Shown here in pieces: positions 25,097 to 37,990 of a stretch of DNA of 64,000 nucleotides. The notes beneath the pieces are model-generated. The model did no database searches. It was not told where the DNA came from and saw nothing but the letters and a program-made list of their open reading frames with translations. The position numbers were made by a program, and so were the translations under genes. Every line of letters begins with the position of its first letter. Within the stretch, counting starts at the first letter, position 1. Origin of the DNA: Saxidomus purpurata (taxonomy: Eukaryota; Mollusca; Bivalvia; Venerida; Veneridae); assembly GCA_022818135.1 (NCBI GenBank), contig JAFMSR010000001.1, forward strand, positions 30,871,577 to 30,935,576. The letters run 5' to 3'.

Positions 25097-27720
25097 GCTG
25101 GCTTTCATAATGAGCTGTCTGCTACTCAGGTGTTAGGTCAGACTTGCTATCAGGAGCCATCTGGTACTCAGGTTTTGGGACAGGGCTTGCTGTTATGAGC
25201 CATCCACCGCCCGTGTTCAAGGACAGGGATCACTGTCTTTACTGCGCGGTGGGTGTGTCATCTATTGTTGATGCTTGAACTGCCAGTGGCATGGACCTGA
25301 CTCTCGTCATAGGAGCCATGATTTTAGCCCTGACTAGAAAGAGGTCAAAGGCCTGAAAGTCAACTTTACCGGTAGCCACCCTACTGTACGTACCATTGTC
25401 TCCAGCTGTCTGCCGCTCCGACTCAATGGCAGGCTGACTATCCGTTACCACTTGCGCTCAGGTCCCAGGGCACACTCGCTGTCTTGCTTTGTCGATGGCT
25501 CTGCTTTTGAAGCAGCCACTCTTCCGGGGGTCTGCCATTTTCCGGGACCGGAGATTCTTTTCAGTCCAACATATGTTGGCTTTTTATGTCCAACACTGTC
25601 GACTATTGGTCCTTGCTCAAATAGTGTCTTTGTTACCCTAAGCGGCAACTCAGTTGTCACCTGAAGCCATCTGCCACTCATATACTAAAGCTGGCTTGCA
25701 TATTAAGCTATCTGCTACTTAAGTGTTAGGTCAGACTCGCTACCCGGTGCCATCTGCTACTCAAGTGTTGGTACAGGGCTTGCTGCAATGAGCCGTCCAC
25801 CGCCAGTATTCAAGGACAGGGCTCGCTGCCTTGAATTCTCGATGGGTTGGTTTGCAATTTTCGGTTTTCTATTGTTGAAACTTGAATTGCCGATGGCATT
25901 GACCTGACTCACTTCCAAGAGGTCATGCTTTTAGCCCTGACTAGAAGGAGGTCATTGGCCTTCAAGTAAGCTTTCCCGGTAGCGACTTTACCGTCTGCAT
26001 CATTGTCTTCAGCTGTCTGTCGCTCCGGCTCCAGGGCAGGCTGACTATTCGTTACCACTTACGCTCAGGCCCCACTCGCTGACTTGCTTTCTTTGGTTGT
26101 TCTTTTTTTGGAGCTGCCCCGTCTTTTGGCAATGCTTTGTCCACCTGCGGAGTTATCATGACCCGGTAGACGGGTTATCAATGTCGACTTCCTTGGTTGA
26201 GACAGTCGGCTCATTCTCAGACTAGGAATAAAATTCAATAACTGCCCGCCACCCTCTTAGGTGCGAAGCATCCACCATGTAGCCCATATTGGGGCCGTCC
26301 GTTGCTCCCCTAGTCCATAGCTTGTCCAGCATTAGGTACCGAAGACCTGTTTACCGCTATTAAAACTGTTGCCATTGGATTGAACCATCCCTGTCTCCTT
26401 TGCCCGTCCTGAAATTCCAAGTGTCCTACCTATGGCCACCCCCGCCTCCTCTTGATGACGTGTCCTGTGACGTCAGGGGTTCAAAACCCATGGTCTACAT
26501 AATAGACACAGGTAGGCACACCATGATCCAAACTCGCGAGGACTCTGCATTGAACATTCTTACTTACCCAAACCACCAATAAAGGTGACGGCCTTGTCGC
26601 GTGGCCCCCCAACACAAAATGACACACACTGCCAAGCACTATCCGCAACTGGAAGCTGGACCCTGCATGTTCACCATTATTGTGTTTTTGAACATAATGT
26701 GTGCTTCTTTTGGGCAAGAGAAGGGTTCTACTGTTTCATCCATGTTCCACAATCTATTCTCCTCTCACTATACATTCCGCTGACCAATGGCCCGTGAAAG
26801 CCCTTAAAGCCTCTCAGACCACAGATGCTTGGGGTCTGAACTTACCCCCTAAGACCTGTCCATCGCGCCTCCATTTCCCTGCCACTTCTGATCATTGCAG
26901 TAGCTTTAAATACATCCTACAAATGTATGTAAGCTAACCAATAACAGATTCAATTCCTTATTCTACTTACCCACTGATCACATGTTTATGGTGACAGTGT
27001 ATTACCCAGACATATGTCCCGTAAAATATGAGACCAGTATTAGATTGGGTGCGAGTCCATACCCTATGTATCTGTGCATCAGACTGGAATAGTATGTCAC
27101 GCCATTCACTTTACTCCGCAATCAATTCTGATTGTTAAGGGGCATAGGGGTCAGTGATTTCAACATAACAAAGACTGAGTTCTTTAGACGTTAATGACAG
27201 TCAGGTCATTAAAACTCTAATTCGGCTAGGGATGAACCTAATCTTTCCTTTAGCCGAGAAATGGCTGGTCCGCATTATTGTGCTCCTACCCCCTGTTCTT
27301 GTCGGTATTGCCATCAACATACATTGCAGGGTGAGGCCCAGCCTGTTGGTACTTGCGCTAAAACTGTACGGCGCTCTGCACTGTTCCTGATTCCTGCATT
27401 CAGACGTTAACGCCGATGGCAGAAACGGTTGACAGCCTGTTCTTTGCTGAACTCGTCCAATAGATCTTTAAATACCCTAGACGCTAGGGTAAGTTTTTGT
27501 TAAGACCAATCGTATAATGTCTCACCTGTGTTTTGGGTGGCTACATACAACCTGGACCGTCTTGCGACTGGGTCTTTGTGTTCGCCAAAGCGGCTATCAA
27601 GTCTTTTCATCAGGACTTTATAAGCTAGGGGCTGTTTTTCATCCTACACTATTACAACCATAACATTGATAAGGGTCCGGATTTAAGGACCTACTACCTA
27701 CTCTTGAGAATTCTGTATCC

Positions 27721-27862
27721 AAGATGGCGGCCAATGTCTCTCAGGGGCCGTCCAAGAATCTCTTTCGCAATTCTAACGGCCAACTCACTTATCGTTGCAC
27801 TACTGTATCGCTCCACTACTGTCCAGCTACTACATTGCACTGGAAAACTATGCTATAAAAAC
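27721..27862 (+). promoter_or_regulatory. YY1-like motif and TATA-like box, unit 4
   Basis: AAGATGGCGGCC at 27721 and TATAAAA at 27854, 133 bases apart owing to a small deletion between them. Confidence 0.35.
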
Positions 27863-28189
27863 CCTCTGTGCACTTCAAGTGCAAGTCTTTTGCCATGCTT
27901 TGTGGCCCAAAGTTTGTTCCCAATCGGTTGAAAATAGTCTACCCATGTCATACCACCAGTGACATTTGTAAAATGATTTGTGTTTTGTTGTATTTGAATA
28001 CATTTTGAGCACCCACCTTTCAGACACAATTATTGACTAAACTTTCACTACAGCAAGCTCCCATTGAACTTTCCGATCATTTTGGTGCATTGAATATATG
28101 CATTATTTGCTTGTAAGGTATAAAAAATTTGAACGGCAAATTTGACAGTGGGGACCATTTCAAATCCTTTACATGCACTTAAAAGCAGT

Positions 28190-29390
28190 AGCCAATACAA
28201 TTAATTTTGAGCGAATTAATGTTTTTGCAGCCACATTTGGCATATGCTTATGCCAGAGCTAGCCTTGAATTTGACAAATGCAAAGGACGTGATAACATAT
28301 GCGCAGGACAAACTATCGTAACTACCGACAGGCTTAAAAGACAATGTACTTAAACAATGTTTATAATATATTGACGGGGCCAGTTTTTCTTTGGACTGTT
28401 TTTTTTTTAAAAAAGAAGTGCGTATGGTGTACCACACAAGACACGTTCTTTTTTTAAATATATTGTAGCCAGCTCGATTTCTTTTTCAGCCAATTTCAAT
28501 TTTGTAGCCACATTTGGCATTCGCTAGTGTCAGAGCTAGCCCTGAATTTTACAAATGCGAAGGACGAAATAATATATGCTCAAAACAAACTGTTGTAACT
28601 ACTGAACGACCTAAATACTTAGACAATGAATATAATATATTGACGGGGCTAGCACTGGCCCGATTTTTAAACATATTTTTTTTTCATTTTCATGAACAGT
28701 TGTTTGCACTGCACAAAAGACATGTCCATTCTTTATAACTTGTAGCCAACTCAATTACTTTTGAGCCAATTTCAATTTGTGTAGCCACATTTGGCATTCT
28801 CTTGTGTTAGAGCTAGCCCAGAATTTGACAAATGCGAAGGACGCAATAATATATGCACAGGACAGACTATCGTAACTGCAGAACGATTTAAAATGCTTAA
28901 ATAATGTATATCACATATTGACTGGGCTAGCACTGGCCACATTTTCTTTGGACCTTTTTTCATGAAGTGCTTTTGGCATAGAACACAAGACGTGTCCTTT
29001 TTTTAGAAGTTGTAGCTTATTCAATTTCTTTTGCGCCAATTTTTATTTTTTGTAGCCACATTTGGCATTCGCTAATGCCAGAGCTAGCCCTGAATTCGAA
29101 ATATACAATTGACACAATGATATATGCACAGTACATACTATTGTTACTACTGAACGACTAAGAATACTTCGACAATGAATGTTAAATATTGACGGGGCTA
29201 GCTCTGGCCCATTTTATCTTTGAACCAGTTCTTCCATGTTGCGCTTTTGATATTCCACAAAAGACATGTCCTTTCTTTAAGGTTCATGTAACGTGTTTGA
29301 AATTGTTCCCAACATGCATTTTGTCTCACTTTTATACTATTTCTTATACGCTTATAAACAAATTAGCCTCTTAATTCATATACCAATGAA
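28190..29390 (+). repeat. sub-repeat block, unit 4 (four copies)
   Basis: Same structure as unit 3. The first copy has lost part of the GGGGCTAGCACGG segment near 28378. Confidence 0.8.
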
Positions 29391-31538
29391 GCTGGCTTTC
29401 ATAATGAGCTGTCTGCTACTCAGGTGTTAGGTCAGACTTGCTGTCAGGAGCCATCTTGTACTCAGGTTTTGGGACAGGGCTTGCTGCCATGAGCGATCCA
29501 CCGCCCGTGTTCAAGGACAGGGCTCACTGTCTTTACTGCGCGGTGGGTGTGTCATCTATTGTTGATGCTTGAACTGCCGGTGGCATGGACCTGACTCTCG
29601 TCATAGGAGCCATGATTTTAGCTCTGACAAGAAAGAGGTCAAAGGCCTGAAAGTCAACTTTACCGGTAGCCACCCTACCGTACGTACCATTGTCTCCAGC
29701 TGTCTGCCGCTCCGTCTCAATGGCAGGCTGACTATCAGTTACCACTTGCGCTCAGGTCCCAGGGCACACTCGCTGTCTTGCTTTTACGATGGCTCTGCTT
29801 TTGAAGCAGCCACTCTTCCGGGGGTCTGCCATTTTCCGGACCGGAGATTCTTTTCAGTCCAACATATGTTGGCTTTTATGTCCAAAACTGTCGATAATTG
29901 GTCCTTGCTCAAATAGTGTCCTTGTTACCCTAAGCGGCAAGTCAGTTGTATCCTGAAGCCATCTGCCACTCATGAAATAAAGCTGGCTTGCATATTAAGC
30001 TATCTGCTATTTAAGTGTTAGGTCAGACTCGCTACCCGGAGCCATCTGCTACTCAGGTTTTGGGACAGGGCTTGCTGCAATGAGCCGTCCACCGCCCGTA
30101 TTCAAGGACAGGGCTTGCTGCCTTAAATTCTCGATGGGTTGGTTTGCAATTTACGGTTTTCTATTGTTGAAATTTGAATTGCCATGGACCTGACATACTT
30201 CCAAGAAGTCATGCTTTTAGCCCTGACTAGACGGAGGTCATTGGCCTTTAAGTAAGCTTTTCCGGTAGCAACTTTACCGTCTGCATCATTGTCTCCAGCT
30301 GTCTGTCGCTCCGGCTCCAGGGCAAGCTGACTATTCGTTACCACTTACGCTCAGGCCCCACTCGCTGCTTGCTTTCTTTGGTGGCTATTTTTTTGGAGCT
30401 GCCCCGTCTTTTTGCAAAGCTTTGTCCACCTGCGGAGTTATCATGACCCGGTAGACGGGTTATCAATGTCGACTTCCTTGGTTGAGACAGTCGGCTCATT
30501 CTCAGACTAGCAATAAAATTCAATAACTGCCCGCCACCCTCTTAGGTGCGAAGCATCAACCATGTAGCCCATATTGGGGCCGTCCGTTGCTGTCCTTGTC
30601 CATGACTTGTCCAGCATTAGTCACCGAAGACCTGTTTACCGCTATTAAAACTGTTGCCATTGGATTGAACCATCCCTGTCTCCTTTGCCCGTCCTGAAAT
30701 TCCAAGGGTCCTACCTATGCCCAATCCCGCCCCCCCCTTGATGACGTGTCCTGTGACATCAAGGGTTCAAAACCCATGGTCTACATAATAGACACAGGTA
30801 AACACAACTAAGGCACACCATGATCCAAACTAGTGAGGACTGTGTCTTCTTTGGCAGAAAATGTTCTTACTGTCTCAATCCGCGCCAACATAATCTGAGA
30901 AAGCCTTGTCTCCTCTCACTATATATTCCGCTGATCAATGGCCCGTGAAAGCCTATAAAGCCTCTCAGACAACAGATGCTTGGGGTCTGAACTTACCCCC
31001 TAAGACCTGACCATCACGCCTCCTTTTCTCGCCACTTCTGATCATTGCAGTAGCTTTTAATACATCCTACAAATGTATGTAAGCTAACCGATAACAGATT
31101 CAATTTCTTATTCTACTTACCCACTGTTCACATGTTTATGGTGACAGTGTATTAACATATGTCCCGTACAATATGGGACCAGTTTTAGATTGGGTGGCGT
31201 GTCCATACCCTTTGTATCTGTGCATCACACTGGAATAGCATGTCACGCCATTCACTTCACTGTGCAATCAATTCTGATTGTTAAGGGGCATAGGCGCCAG
31301 TGATTTCTACATAACTAAGACTGAGTTCTGATGTTTTAAAGGCCTTTATGACAGTCAGGTCATGAAAACTCTAATTCGGCTAGGGATGAACCTAATCTTT
31401 CCTTTAGCCGAGTCATGGCTAGTCCACATTATTGTGCTCCTACCCCCTGCTCCCCGCCCGTTTCTGTCGGTATTGTCATCACCATACATTGCAGAGTGAG
31501 ACCTTGTATGTTGGTACCTGCGCTAAAACTGTACGGCT
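29391..31538 (+). repeat. macrosatellite unit 5 (truncated)
   Basis: A1, A2 and the middle section are present. A deletion then joins the sequence after ACTGTACGGC directly to the end of the sub-repeat block (CTTATAAACAAATTAG), skipping the YY1-like section and sub-repeats. Substitutions rise towards the right end. Confidence 0.75.
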
Positions 31539-32095
31539 TATAAACAAATTAGACTCTTAATTCATATACCAAAGTGTTGAGATAAGGCAGTTAAGGTTTT
31601 CTACAGTGAATATTTAGTTGATAAATGTTTTCCTTGCTTCCAGCACAGACTTACTTTGTATTTAGAACATGAAATGTGTAAAGCATCAAACTCCTTTATT
31701 GAAAATAATGCTTCTCAAAAATATAGTTGTTATGTGTACAATATGCTTATCTAGGTAGTCCAAGTAGTGAAAATGTTACAATGAATGTTTCAAAATATGT
31801 AGAAAAACTCAAAATAGAAGTGAAAGTTTCCTACACAAATGACCCGAGGTACTCAAATATGTGACGTATGTTACAGTAGTACTCGCAACTTTCTTGACAA
31901 AACTATCACAACAGAAAGCTTCTGTCTTCTGATTTTTCCGATCAGATCATTTTGGTGCATCAAATATATGCATAATTTACTTGTAATGTTTAAAAAATTG
32001 AAGGAGAAAATTCACGTCGAAGACCATTTCAAACACTTTGCATGAACCATAAAAACAGTAGCCAATTCAATTGACCTTGAGCCAATTTAGTATTA
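31539..32095 (+). repeat. decayed right edge of the macrosatellite
   Basis: After unrelated-looking sequence, 31935-32095 matches the start of the sub-repeat section (CATTTTGGTGCAT, ATATATGCATAAT, CCATTTCAAAC, CAGTAGCCAATTCAATT), but with far more differences than internal units. This looks like an old array remnant. Confidence 0.6.
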
Positions 32096-32712
32096 CCTTT
32101 TTACGAACTATATGTGTCGCCGGATTACCGATTTGCACTGTTTTATGGTTTAATTTGGACCTTTCTTTCTTATACTTAGGCTAGACACGAGCTCTGTCTC
32201 TGTATTTAACGATCTTATTGCTGTAATCCCTGTTTATTCCTAAATCAGGCTTTCCTTTTAGATTGAAGGTATTATTAGAGATGTTTTCCACATCTTGAAA
32301 GTCTCCAAAATAAACAATAACTGAACGAGACTTACCTCGCATGGGCGTTTCGGTCAGTACGCTGTTTGGATATCTGTTTTGCAGTTATATTTGCTGGTTG
32401 CAAAGACTGAAGTTGCACATTCATAGCATGATATTTTGCACCAAGCGTATTGGAGGCAAGCATTTAAATTCCCCTGTAGACACATTTCTAAGATGTACTA
32501 TAGTTCGCCAAACGTGCCATTACTTGAAGGCCTTTGTCTTCTTTCTCCATGGCTTTCAGTTGGTAAAAACAATCATTGACTTGTGCAAATCCCAATCATT
32601 GTCCACGTCACACCACCGACACCGTTTGTACCACGATTCTTAGCCATATCCTGATACAAATTTATCATTGACACCCGTTTTGGACCATTACCACTACTTA
32701 ACATAATTATGT
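32096..32712. other. gene-free stretch
   Basis: A 100-codon frame at 32341-32643 has no recognisable domain. Nothing else is supported. Confidence 0.4.
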
Positions 32713-33010
32713 GTCAGCCCGGTTAGCTTAATAGGTACAGCACGAGACTTGTAATCTCGGGGTTGTGGGTTCGATTCCTGGGGCTGACCAACTAAAATTA
32801 CTAACAGTCTTTCGGATGAGACTTAAAACCGAGTCCCCAACATGTATGGGTGCTATACACTTGGCATGTAAAAGAACCAGGGGTGTCTCTGAAATTGGGA
32901 CGTATTCTGTATCTTGCACTTTCACCCGAAAACCTAAAATAACTAACCTTTTCTGGGAGCATTGGTCATATGGATTATCCGGTACTAATGAAGATTAATA
33001 TGTAAATTTG
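32713..33010 (+). mobile_element. tRNA-derived SINE (tRNA-Thr-like head) with target duplication
   Basis: The head at 32713-32786 folds as a tRNA: the acceptor ends GTCAGCC and GGCTGAC pair fully, and CGAGA/TCTCG close a seven-base loop with anticodon TGT. TGGTTCGATT-like B-box sequence is present as GGGTTCGATTCC. A core follows with CACTTGGCATGTAAAAGAAC, shared with the SINE at 56897. TTATGT flanks both ends (32707-32712 and 33011-33016). The attached body and target duplication mark a SINE, not a working tRNA gene. Confidence 0.75.
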
Positions 33011-33980
33011 TTATGTAATTACCTTTAAACAGATGTAAATAGGAGACGTATTATGTAGCAAAATTATTAAACATTTCTTTAAATTTCGACTGACATCTTG
33101 AGCGCCATTGTGTTTTCTCCATGGCAACAACATAGCTTTGCTTAAAAGAGCAACACATTTGAAGAGTTAACATTACTTTAAGTTTTGGTAGTTTTACAAT
33201 TAATATTTAATGAAAGGAGGGAAAAGCACATTTGACTCTAAATCTAAAAATTGTGTTATTTAATTAATTTTAAAGCAACTTGAAACAAGTAAAAATAAAA
33301 CTGATTTTGTGAAAATATGCACGAAAATATTAGAGTTGTTGCAAAAAGTACCCCTGTATGTTATACAATGTATTTAGCTTCTCTCTATGTTTGCGGTCGT
33401 CTGCATATCTCCAGCGCAAGAACGTATCTTAGTTTAACAGTGCAACGGATTTGAAGTGTAAACTTTATTGTCAATTTAGTACTGTTAAAAGGTTTTATAT
33501 TTGGGTTGTAATAAAGAAAACATGTTGTTAGATATCTATTTTTGCCAAATTTGACCTTGAATTTAAACTTTATCTCTTCGTTTTAAAATTAACGTATGTA
33601 GTTACAAATGTAGTTTTAAAGACAATTATGACAAACTAAAAATGAAAAAGATTTGGTGAAAACGAGTGCAAAATTATTGGAATTATTAGAAAAATTGTAA
33701 AAATTAACTTTTTTCTTTATCTTAGATTTTAAACGACTCCAATTACTTTCGCATAAAATTTCATATTCTAGAGACCCTAACAAACACTTTCACAGAAACA
33801 AGTCATTGTCTACTGACGTAGACCGGTTGACCCCCTGTATAAGCTATATAGTCGCTATTTTGTTAAATGTATGTTCTTGACTGGTTGCAGGTTAGGCTGC
33901 TTAAACATGTTTTAATCAGATTTTCTGCTTTTACTTTAAGTTTGATCAGACTTTAAAAAAGTATTTTGACATCTATGTAT
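33011..33980. other. gene-free AT-rich stretch
   Basis: Nothing supported on either strand. Confidence 0.45.
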
Positions 33981-34369
33981 GGATTACGTTGGTGGTAAAG
34001 GCAGAGTCACCTGCCGCCAGCAGTGTATCTGTTGGATGACCCACTTCTGTGATACTCTTTAGTTACTTTGTGTTTGATTGTATCTGCATGTTTAATCGTA
34101 CATTATGCAAATACTGTATAGATTATTTCTTACGTAATCATAATTTCAAAGAATATTCTTACAGGTACAACATATTTGCTTTGCAAAACTTTCTACAGAA
34201 TCACAGTGCTCACGACACCGATGTGCAGCCTGCTTATGGTCTACACTGTAAGCGAAGTCAGGGTCATTTGCCGTCACAGAAATAATAGATATATATCAAT
34301 TCTAAATTTGTGTTGGCTGATTATGAATTACACACCATAACCTGTCGCATTCAGTGTATCAGATGTTTG

Positions 34370-35215
34370 CATGTGGTTCACATTGATCTTAAAGGCAGAA
34401 TCACTTGCTACCAACATGGAAGATGTTGGATGACCACTTCTTAGCTGGACACAGAGTAGTTAAAACATGTATCTTTCACGTCGATTCTATTTTAATGGTA
34501 GTGGTTCACATTGGTCGTAAAGGCAGAATCACTTGCCACCAACATGGAAGATGTTGGATGACCACTTCTTAGCTGGACACAGAGTAGTTAAAACATGTAT
34601 CTTTCACGTCGATTCTATTTTGATGGTAGTGGTTCACATTGATCTTAAAGGTAGAATCACTTGCCACCAACATGGAAGATGTTGGATGACCACTTCTTAG
34701 CTGGACACAGAGTAGTTAAAACATGTATCTTTCACGTCGATTCTATTTTAATGGTAGTGGTTCACATTGGTCGTAAAGGCAGAATCACTTGCCACCAACA
34801 TGGAAGATGTTGGATGACCATTCTTAGCTGGACACAGAGTAGTTAAAACATGTATCTTTCACGTCGATTCTATTTTAATGGTAGTGGTTCACATTGGTCG
34901 TAAAGGCAGAATCACTTGCCACCAACATGGAAGATGTTGGATGACCACTTCTTAGCTGGACACAGAGTAGTTAAAACATGTATCTTTCACGTCGATTCTA
35001 TTTTGATGGTAGTGGTTCACATTGGTCGTGAAGGCAGAATCACTTGCCACCAACATGGAAAATGTTGGATGACCACTTCTTGGCTGAAAACAGAGTTGTT
35101 TAAACTTGTCTGCTTCAAATCGATTGTATTTGGATGGTTGCGGTATACATTGGTCGTGAAGGCAGACCACTTGCCGCCAGCACGGTAAATGTTGGCTGAC
35201 CACTTTTACAATATT
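34370..35215 (+). repeat. tandem array of 128-bp units
   Basis: ACATGGAAGATGTTGG or a close variant occurs with catgga-type starts at 34415, 34543, 34671, 34799, 34926, 35054 and (diverged) 35181, so the period is 127-128 bp. Inner copies are near-identical, and the last is clearly diverged. Related but degenerate phrases (TGCCGCCAGCA, GGATGACC) occur outside at about 33990-34040 and 35500-35545, so the array grew from an older repeat. Confidence 0.85.
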
Positions 35216-36063
35216 ATTAGCTTGATTCATTTTTTTTTATTGTTTATAGTTCCGACCAACCACGGGATTTTTCCCCTGGTGAACTTGCCACAAAGTGTCC
35301 GACTATATCCTATAAAATCGTATACCCAACATATCCTATAAATTGACTGGACATTATATAAATTTTATACATGTACTAGAAGTTTAGTTTTGACAAACAT
35401 TATATATTTTTATGTCAAACAATATGTGTTTACAGGCGCAGAATATTTATTTTGCAAAACTTCCAACAGAATGAAGATCTAACACAGATGTGCAGCCTGA
35501 TTATGGTCGACCCTGGAAGTGAGGCCAGGGTCATTTGCCGCCGTAAAATGCTTTAATATACATATTTATTTTATATGCTTGCATAGGCTGATTTTAAATA
35601 ACAGTGGTCGAAAACGCAGATAGACTTCCCGTCGGCAGACCGACTGTTGTACGATAAGATCAAGCTGATAATGCTCTTCAGTGGAAGCCCCAACACCAGC
35701 TGGTTAGTAAAAGCTCATATGGCTTACTTCAATTTAAAAGACATCAGCCCATTGCTTTCCAGCGACACGAATATGCAAAGCTGAACATGGTCTACACTGC
35801 TGTGAATAATGTTTGCTCAAATGACTACTTCTATACATATTGCTTCCTGCAGGTTCGAGGTTGTTTATATTTTTAACATAATTTGTATGAGCCAAAAATT
35901 ATTACAAGTTGTCCCTGACAATGATATTAAATAATCAACTACCAAGAATAAAAAGAACGAACCGTTATTTCTGTGGCTGTGTAAACGTTCGCCTGTAAAC
36001 TCATGCTTAATTTGGACTTTCTATCAAACATTTTTTTCACTTCTAAGTACGTGTACATGTATA

Positions 36064-37990
36064 GTTGGTATATATGACACGAAAATTTATTAAAACCATC
36101 TTAAAATAAAAAGTTGCTGTTATAACAGAAATTTAAGTTACAGGTACGAAATATTAGTTATAATATGAAAGCAACAAGATGGTACTGAATCAGCAGATTT
36201 TCCACCTGACGGCACAGATGTTCAAGCTAATCATGGAGACTTGCCTGATTTAAACTCAATTCTACACCTAAAGAGAAACATATTTGTAAGTACATATTGC
36301 ACGTTCACATCTGAGTATTTAACAAATAACAATATGACGGTGGTAATTGAGACGAAAGTCATCTGCCATCTGATGTTGGTCCAGAAATATGACTCAATTT
36401 GCTGCCAGCAGGTTTGGAGCCCTGTGATCGTGTCTCTTTGTGTGAGAAAGTTAGCAGTTTCTTATGTAGGATAGGGATCTAGTACTGTATATTCACAGGA
36501 AAGACGATTAGGTAATCTGCCCATCTGTGAATAAGATCGAAATAAAGTTGAAACGTACAACAACAAAAACAACTTTAGTACGTTAGCTTTTTTTTTGTTA
36601 TGTTCAAATGAAAGGTTCGTTTTAGCTGTGTTAATTGTCTGATAAATCACTATTTGGAGTTCTGATGCGTAGTAATAAATCATGAAGGCCATCTTCTCGA
36701 CTATTCATACATTTTAATCTGATTTTCTGCAGTTTTTTTATATTACAAAGTATTTTTACTACAAAGAAAATGAAATAACAACTGTTTAGAATGAAGTGGA
36801 TGTATTATAATTACAAATTGCTCTAAATTTTACAACAGAGTAATGGTGCTGATTCAGCTGACTGTCCTTGACAGCACAGATATTCATAGTGATCATGATT
36901 TACAATGGCCTTGAAGGAATATAGATGTTGTTAGTAAGGTAAGGTTACTTCTTTGCTGACTGCAGGTTAGACTGTATATTTATGTTATTCGGACTTTCTA
37001 TCAAAATTGTTCATTTCTTATAACAAGTAAAGTTGGTATATATGACACAAAACATTCATCAAAACCATTTTAAAATAAAAAGGAGTTGCTGTTATATCAG
37101 AAATATGAGTTACAGATACAAAATATTGGTTATAATATGAAAGCTACAAGATGATACTGAATCAGCAGATTTCCCCCCTGACGACACAGATGAGCAAGCT
37201 GAACATGGAGTCATGTCTGGTTTAAATATCAATTCTACACGTAAAGAGAAACATAGTTGTTAGTGCTTATTGTTCATTTGATTATTTAACTAAAAACAGT
37301 ATGACCAGTGCTTGAGACGATCGTCATCTGACAACACTGAACAATGTGCAAGTTGATCTTGATCTAAATTGGTCGATAAAGATGAAACACTTTCTGCCAG
37401 CTGGGTTCGAGCCCTATGTCTCGATATGTGAGAAAGTTAACAGTTTCTTATGTAGATAAGGGATCTAGTACTGTATCTATCAGGTAGTCTTCCCACCTGT
37501 AAATATGACCATAATACAGTTGAAACGTACAATACCAATAAGAACTTGCTGCCAGTATTATTTTGGTCGAAAACATTTTTCGGAATGTTTAAGAAAGAAT
37601 ATCCGTTTTAACTGTGTTCATGGCCTAATAAACCACGATTTTGAGTTCTGATGCACAGTAATAAATCAGGCTCGACTGTAAATTTACATCGGATTTTCTG
37701 TAAATATATTTCAAAGCCTTTTTAGTTCTGACATTGAAAATGAAGTAACAACTGTTAAGAATGAAAAAATTGTATTGTAATTCTAAAAAAATGCTTACTG
37801 CTTGTATATTTCACAACAGAGTAATGGTGCTGATTCAGCTGACTGTCCTTGACAACATAGATATTTATAGTGATCATGATCTACTCTGGCCTTGAAGGAA
37901 GATAGATGTTGTTAGTAAGGTAAGGTGACTTCTTTGCTGACTGCAGGTTTGACTATATCCTCACATTATTCGGACTTTCTTGTAATGTTT
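36064..37990 (+). repeat. direct duplication of about 970 bp
   Basis: The stretch from GTATATATGACAC (36068) to about 37020 recurs from 37038 to about 37990 with moderate divergence. Shared blocks include ATAATATGAAAGC, CAGCAGATTT, CACCTAAAGAGAAACATA/CACGTAAAGAGAAACATA and AATGGTGCTGATTCAGCTG. Each copy includes exon-like pieces described in the findings. Confidence 0.7.

Larger units (their letters stand above)
25097..29390 (+). repeat. macrosatellite unit 4 (4294 bp)
   Basis: Complete module order with four sub-repeats (about 28227, 28505, 28780 and 29053). Small deletions include about 9 bp between the YY1-like motif and the TATA-like box. Confidence 0.8.
12120..31538 (+). repeat. macrosatellite: tandem array of about 4.3-4.5 kb units
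   Basis: The same ordered set of modules recurs about every 4.3-4.5 kb: A1, A2 (a diverged duplicate of A1), a middle section with CTTGTCGCGTGGCG, a YY1-like/TATA-like section, then a block of about 275-bp sub-repeats. Unit starts, placed at the GCTGGCTTTCATAATGAGC-like motif, are 16248, 20752, 25097 and 29391, with a rearranged partial unit before 16248. Units are near-identical by eye apart from indels. Short frames recur at equivalent places, but none exceeds about 115 codons, they overlap on both strands, and they are broken differently between units. I see no conserved protein, no rRNA, tRNA or histone sequence, and no transposase or reverse transcriptase. Coordinates of the outer edges are approximate. 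Confidence 0.85.

Noticed and set aside
12123..30523. Many 60-115-codon frames inside the macrosatellite
   Set aside because: They recur only because the DNA recurs, overlap on both strands, and are broken by different indels in different units, so no conserved protein is supported.
32713..32788. A functional tRNA-Thr gene
   Set aside because: The cloverleaf is good, but a SINE body and TTATGT target duplications follow, and the T-stem is weak.
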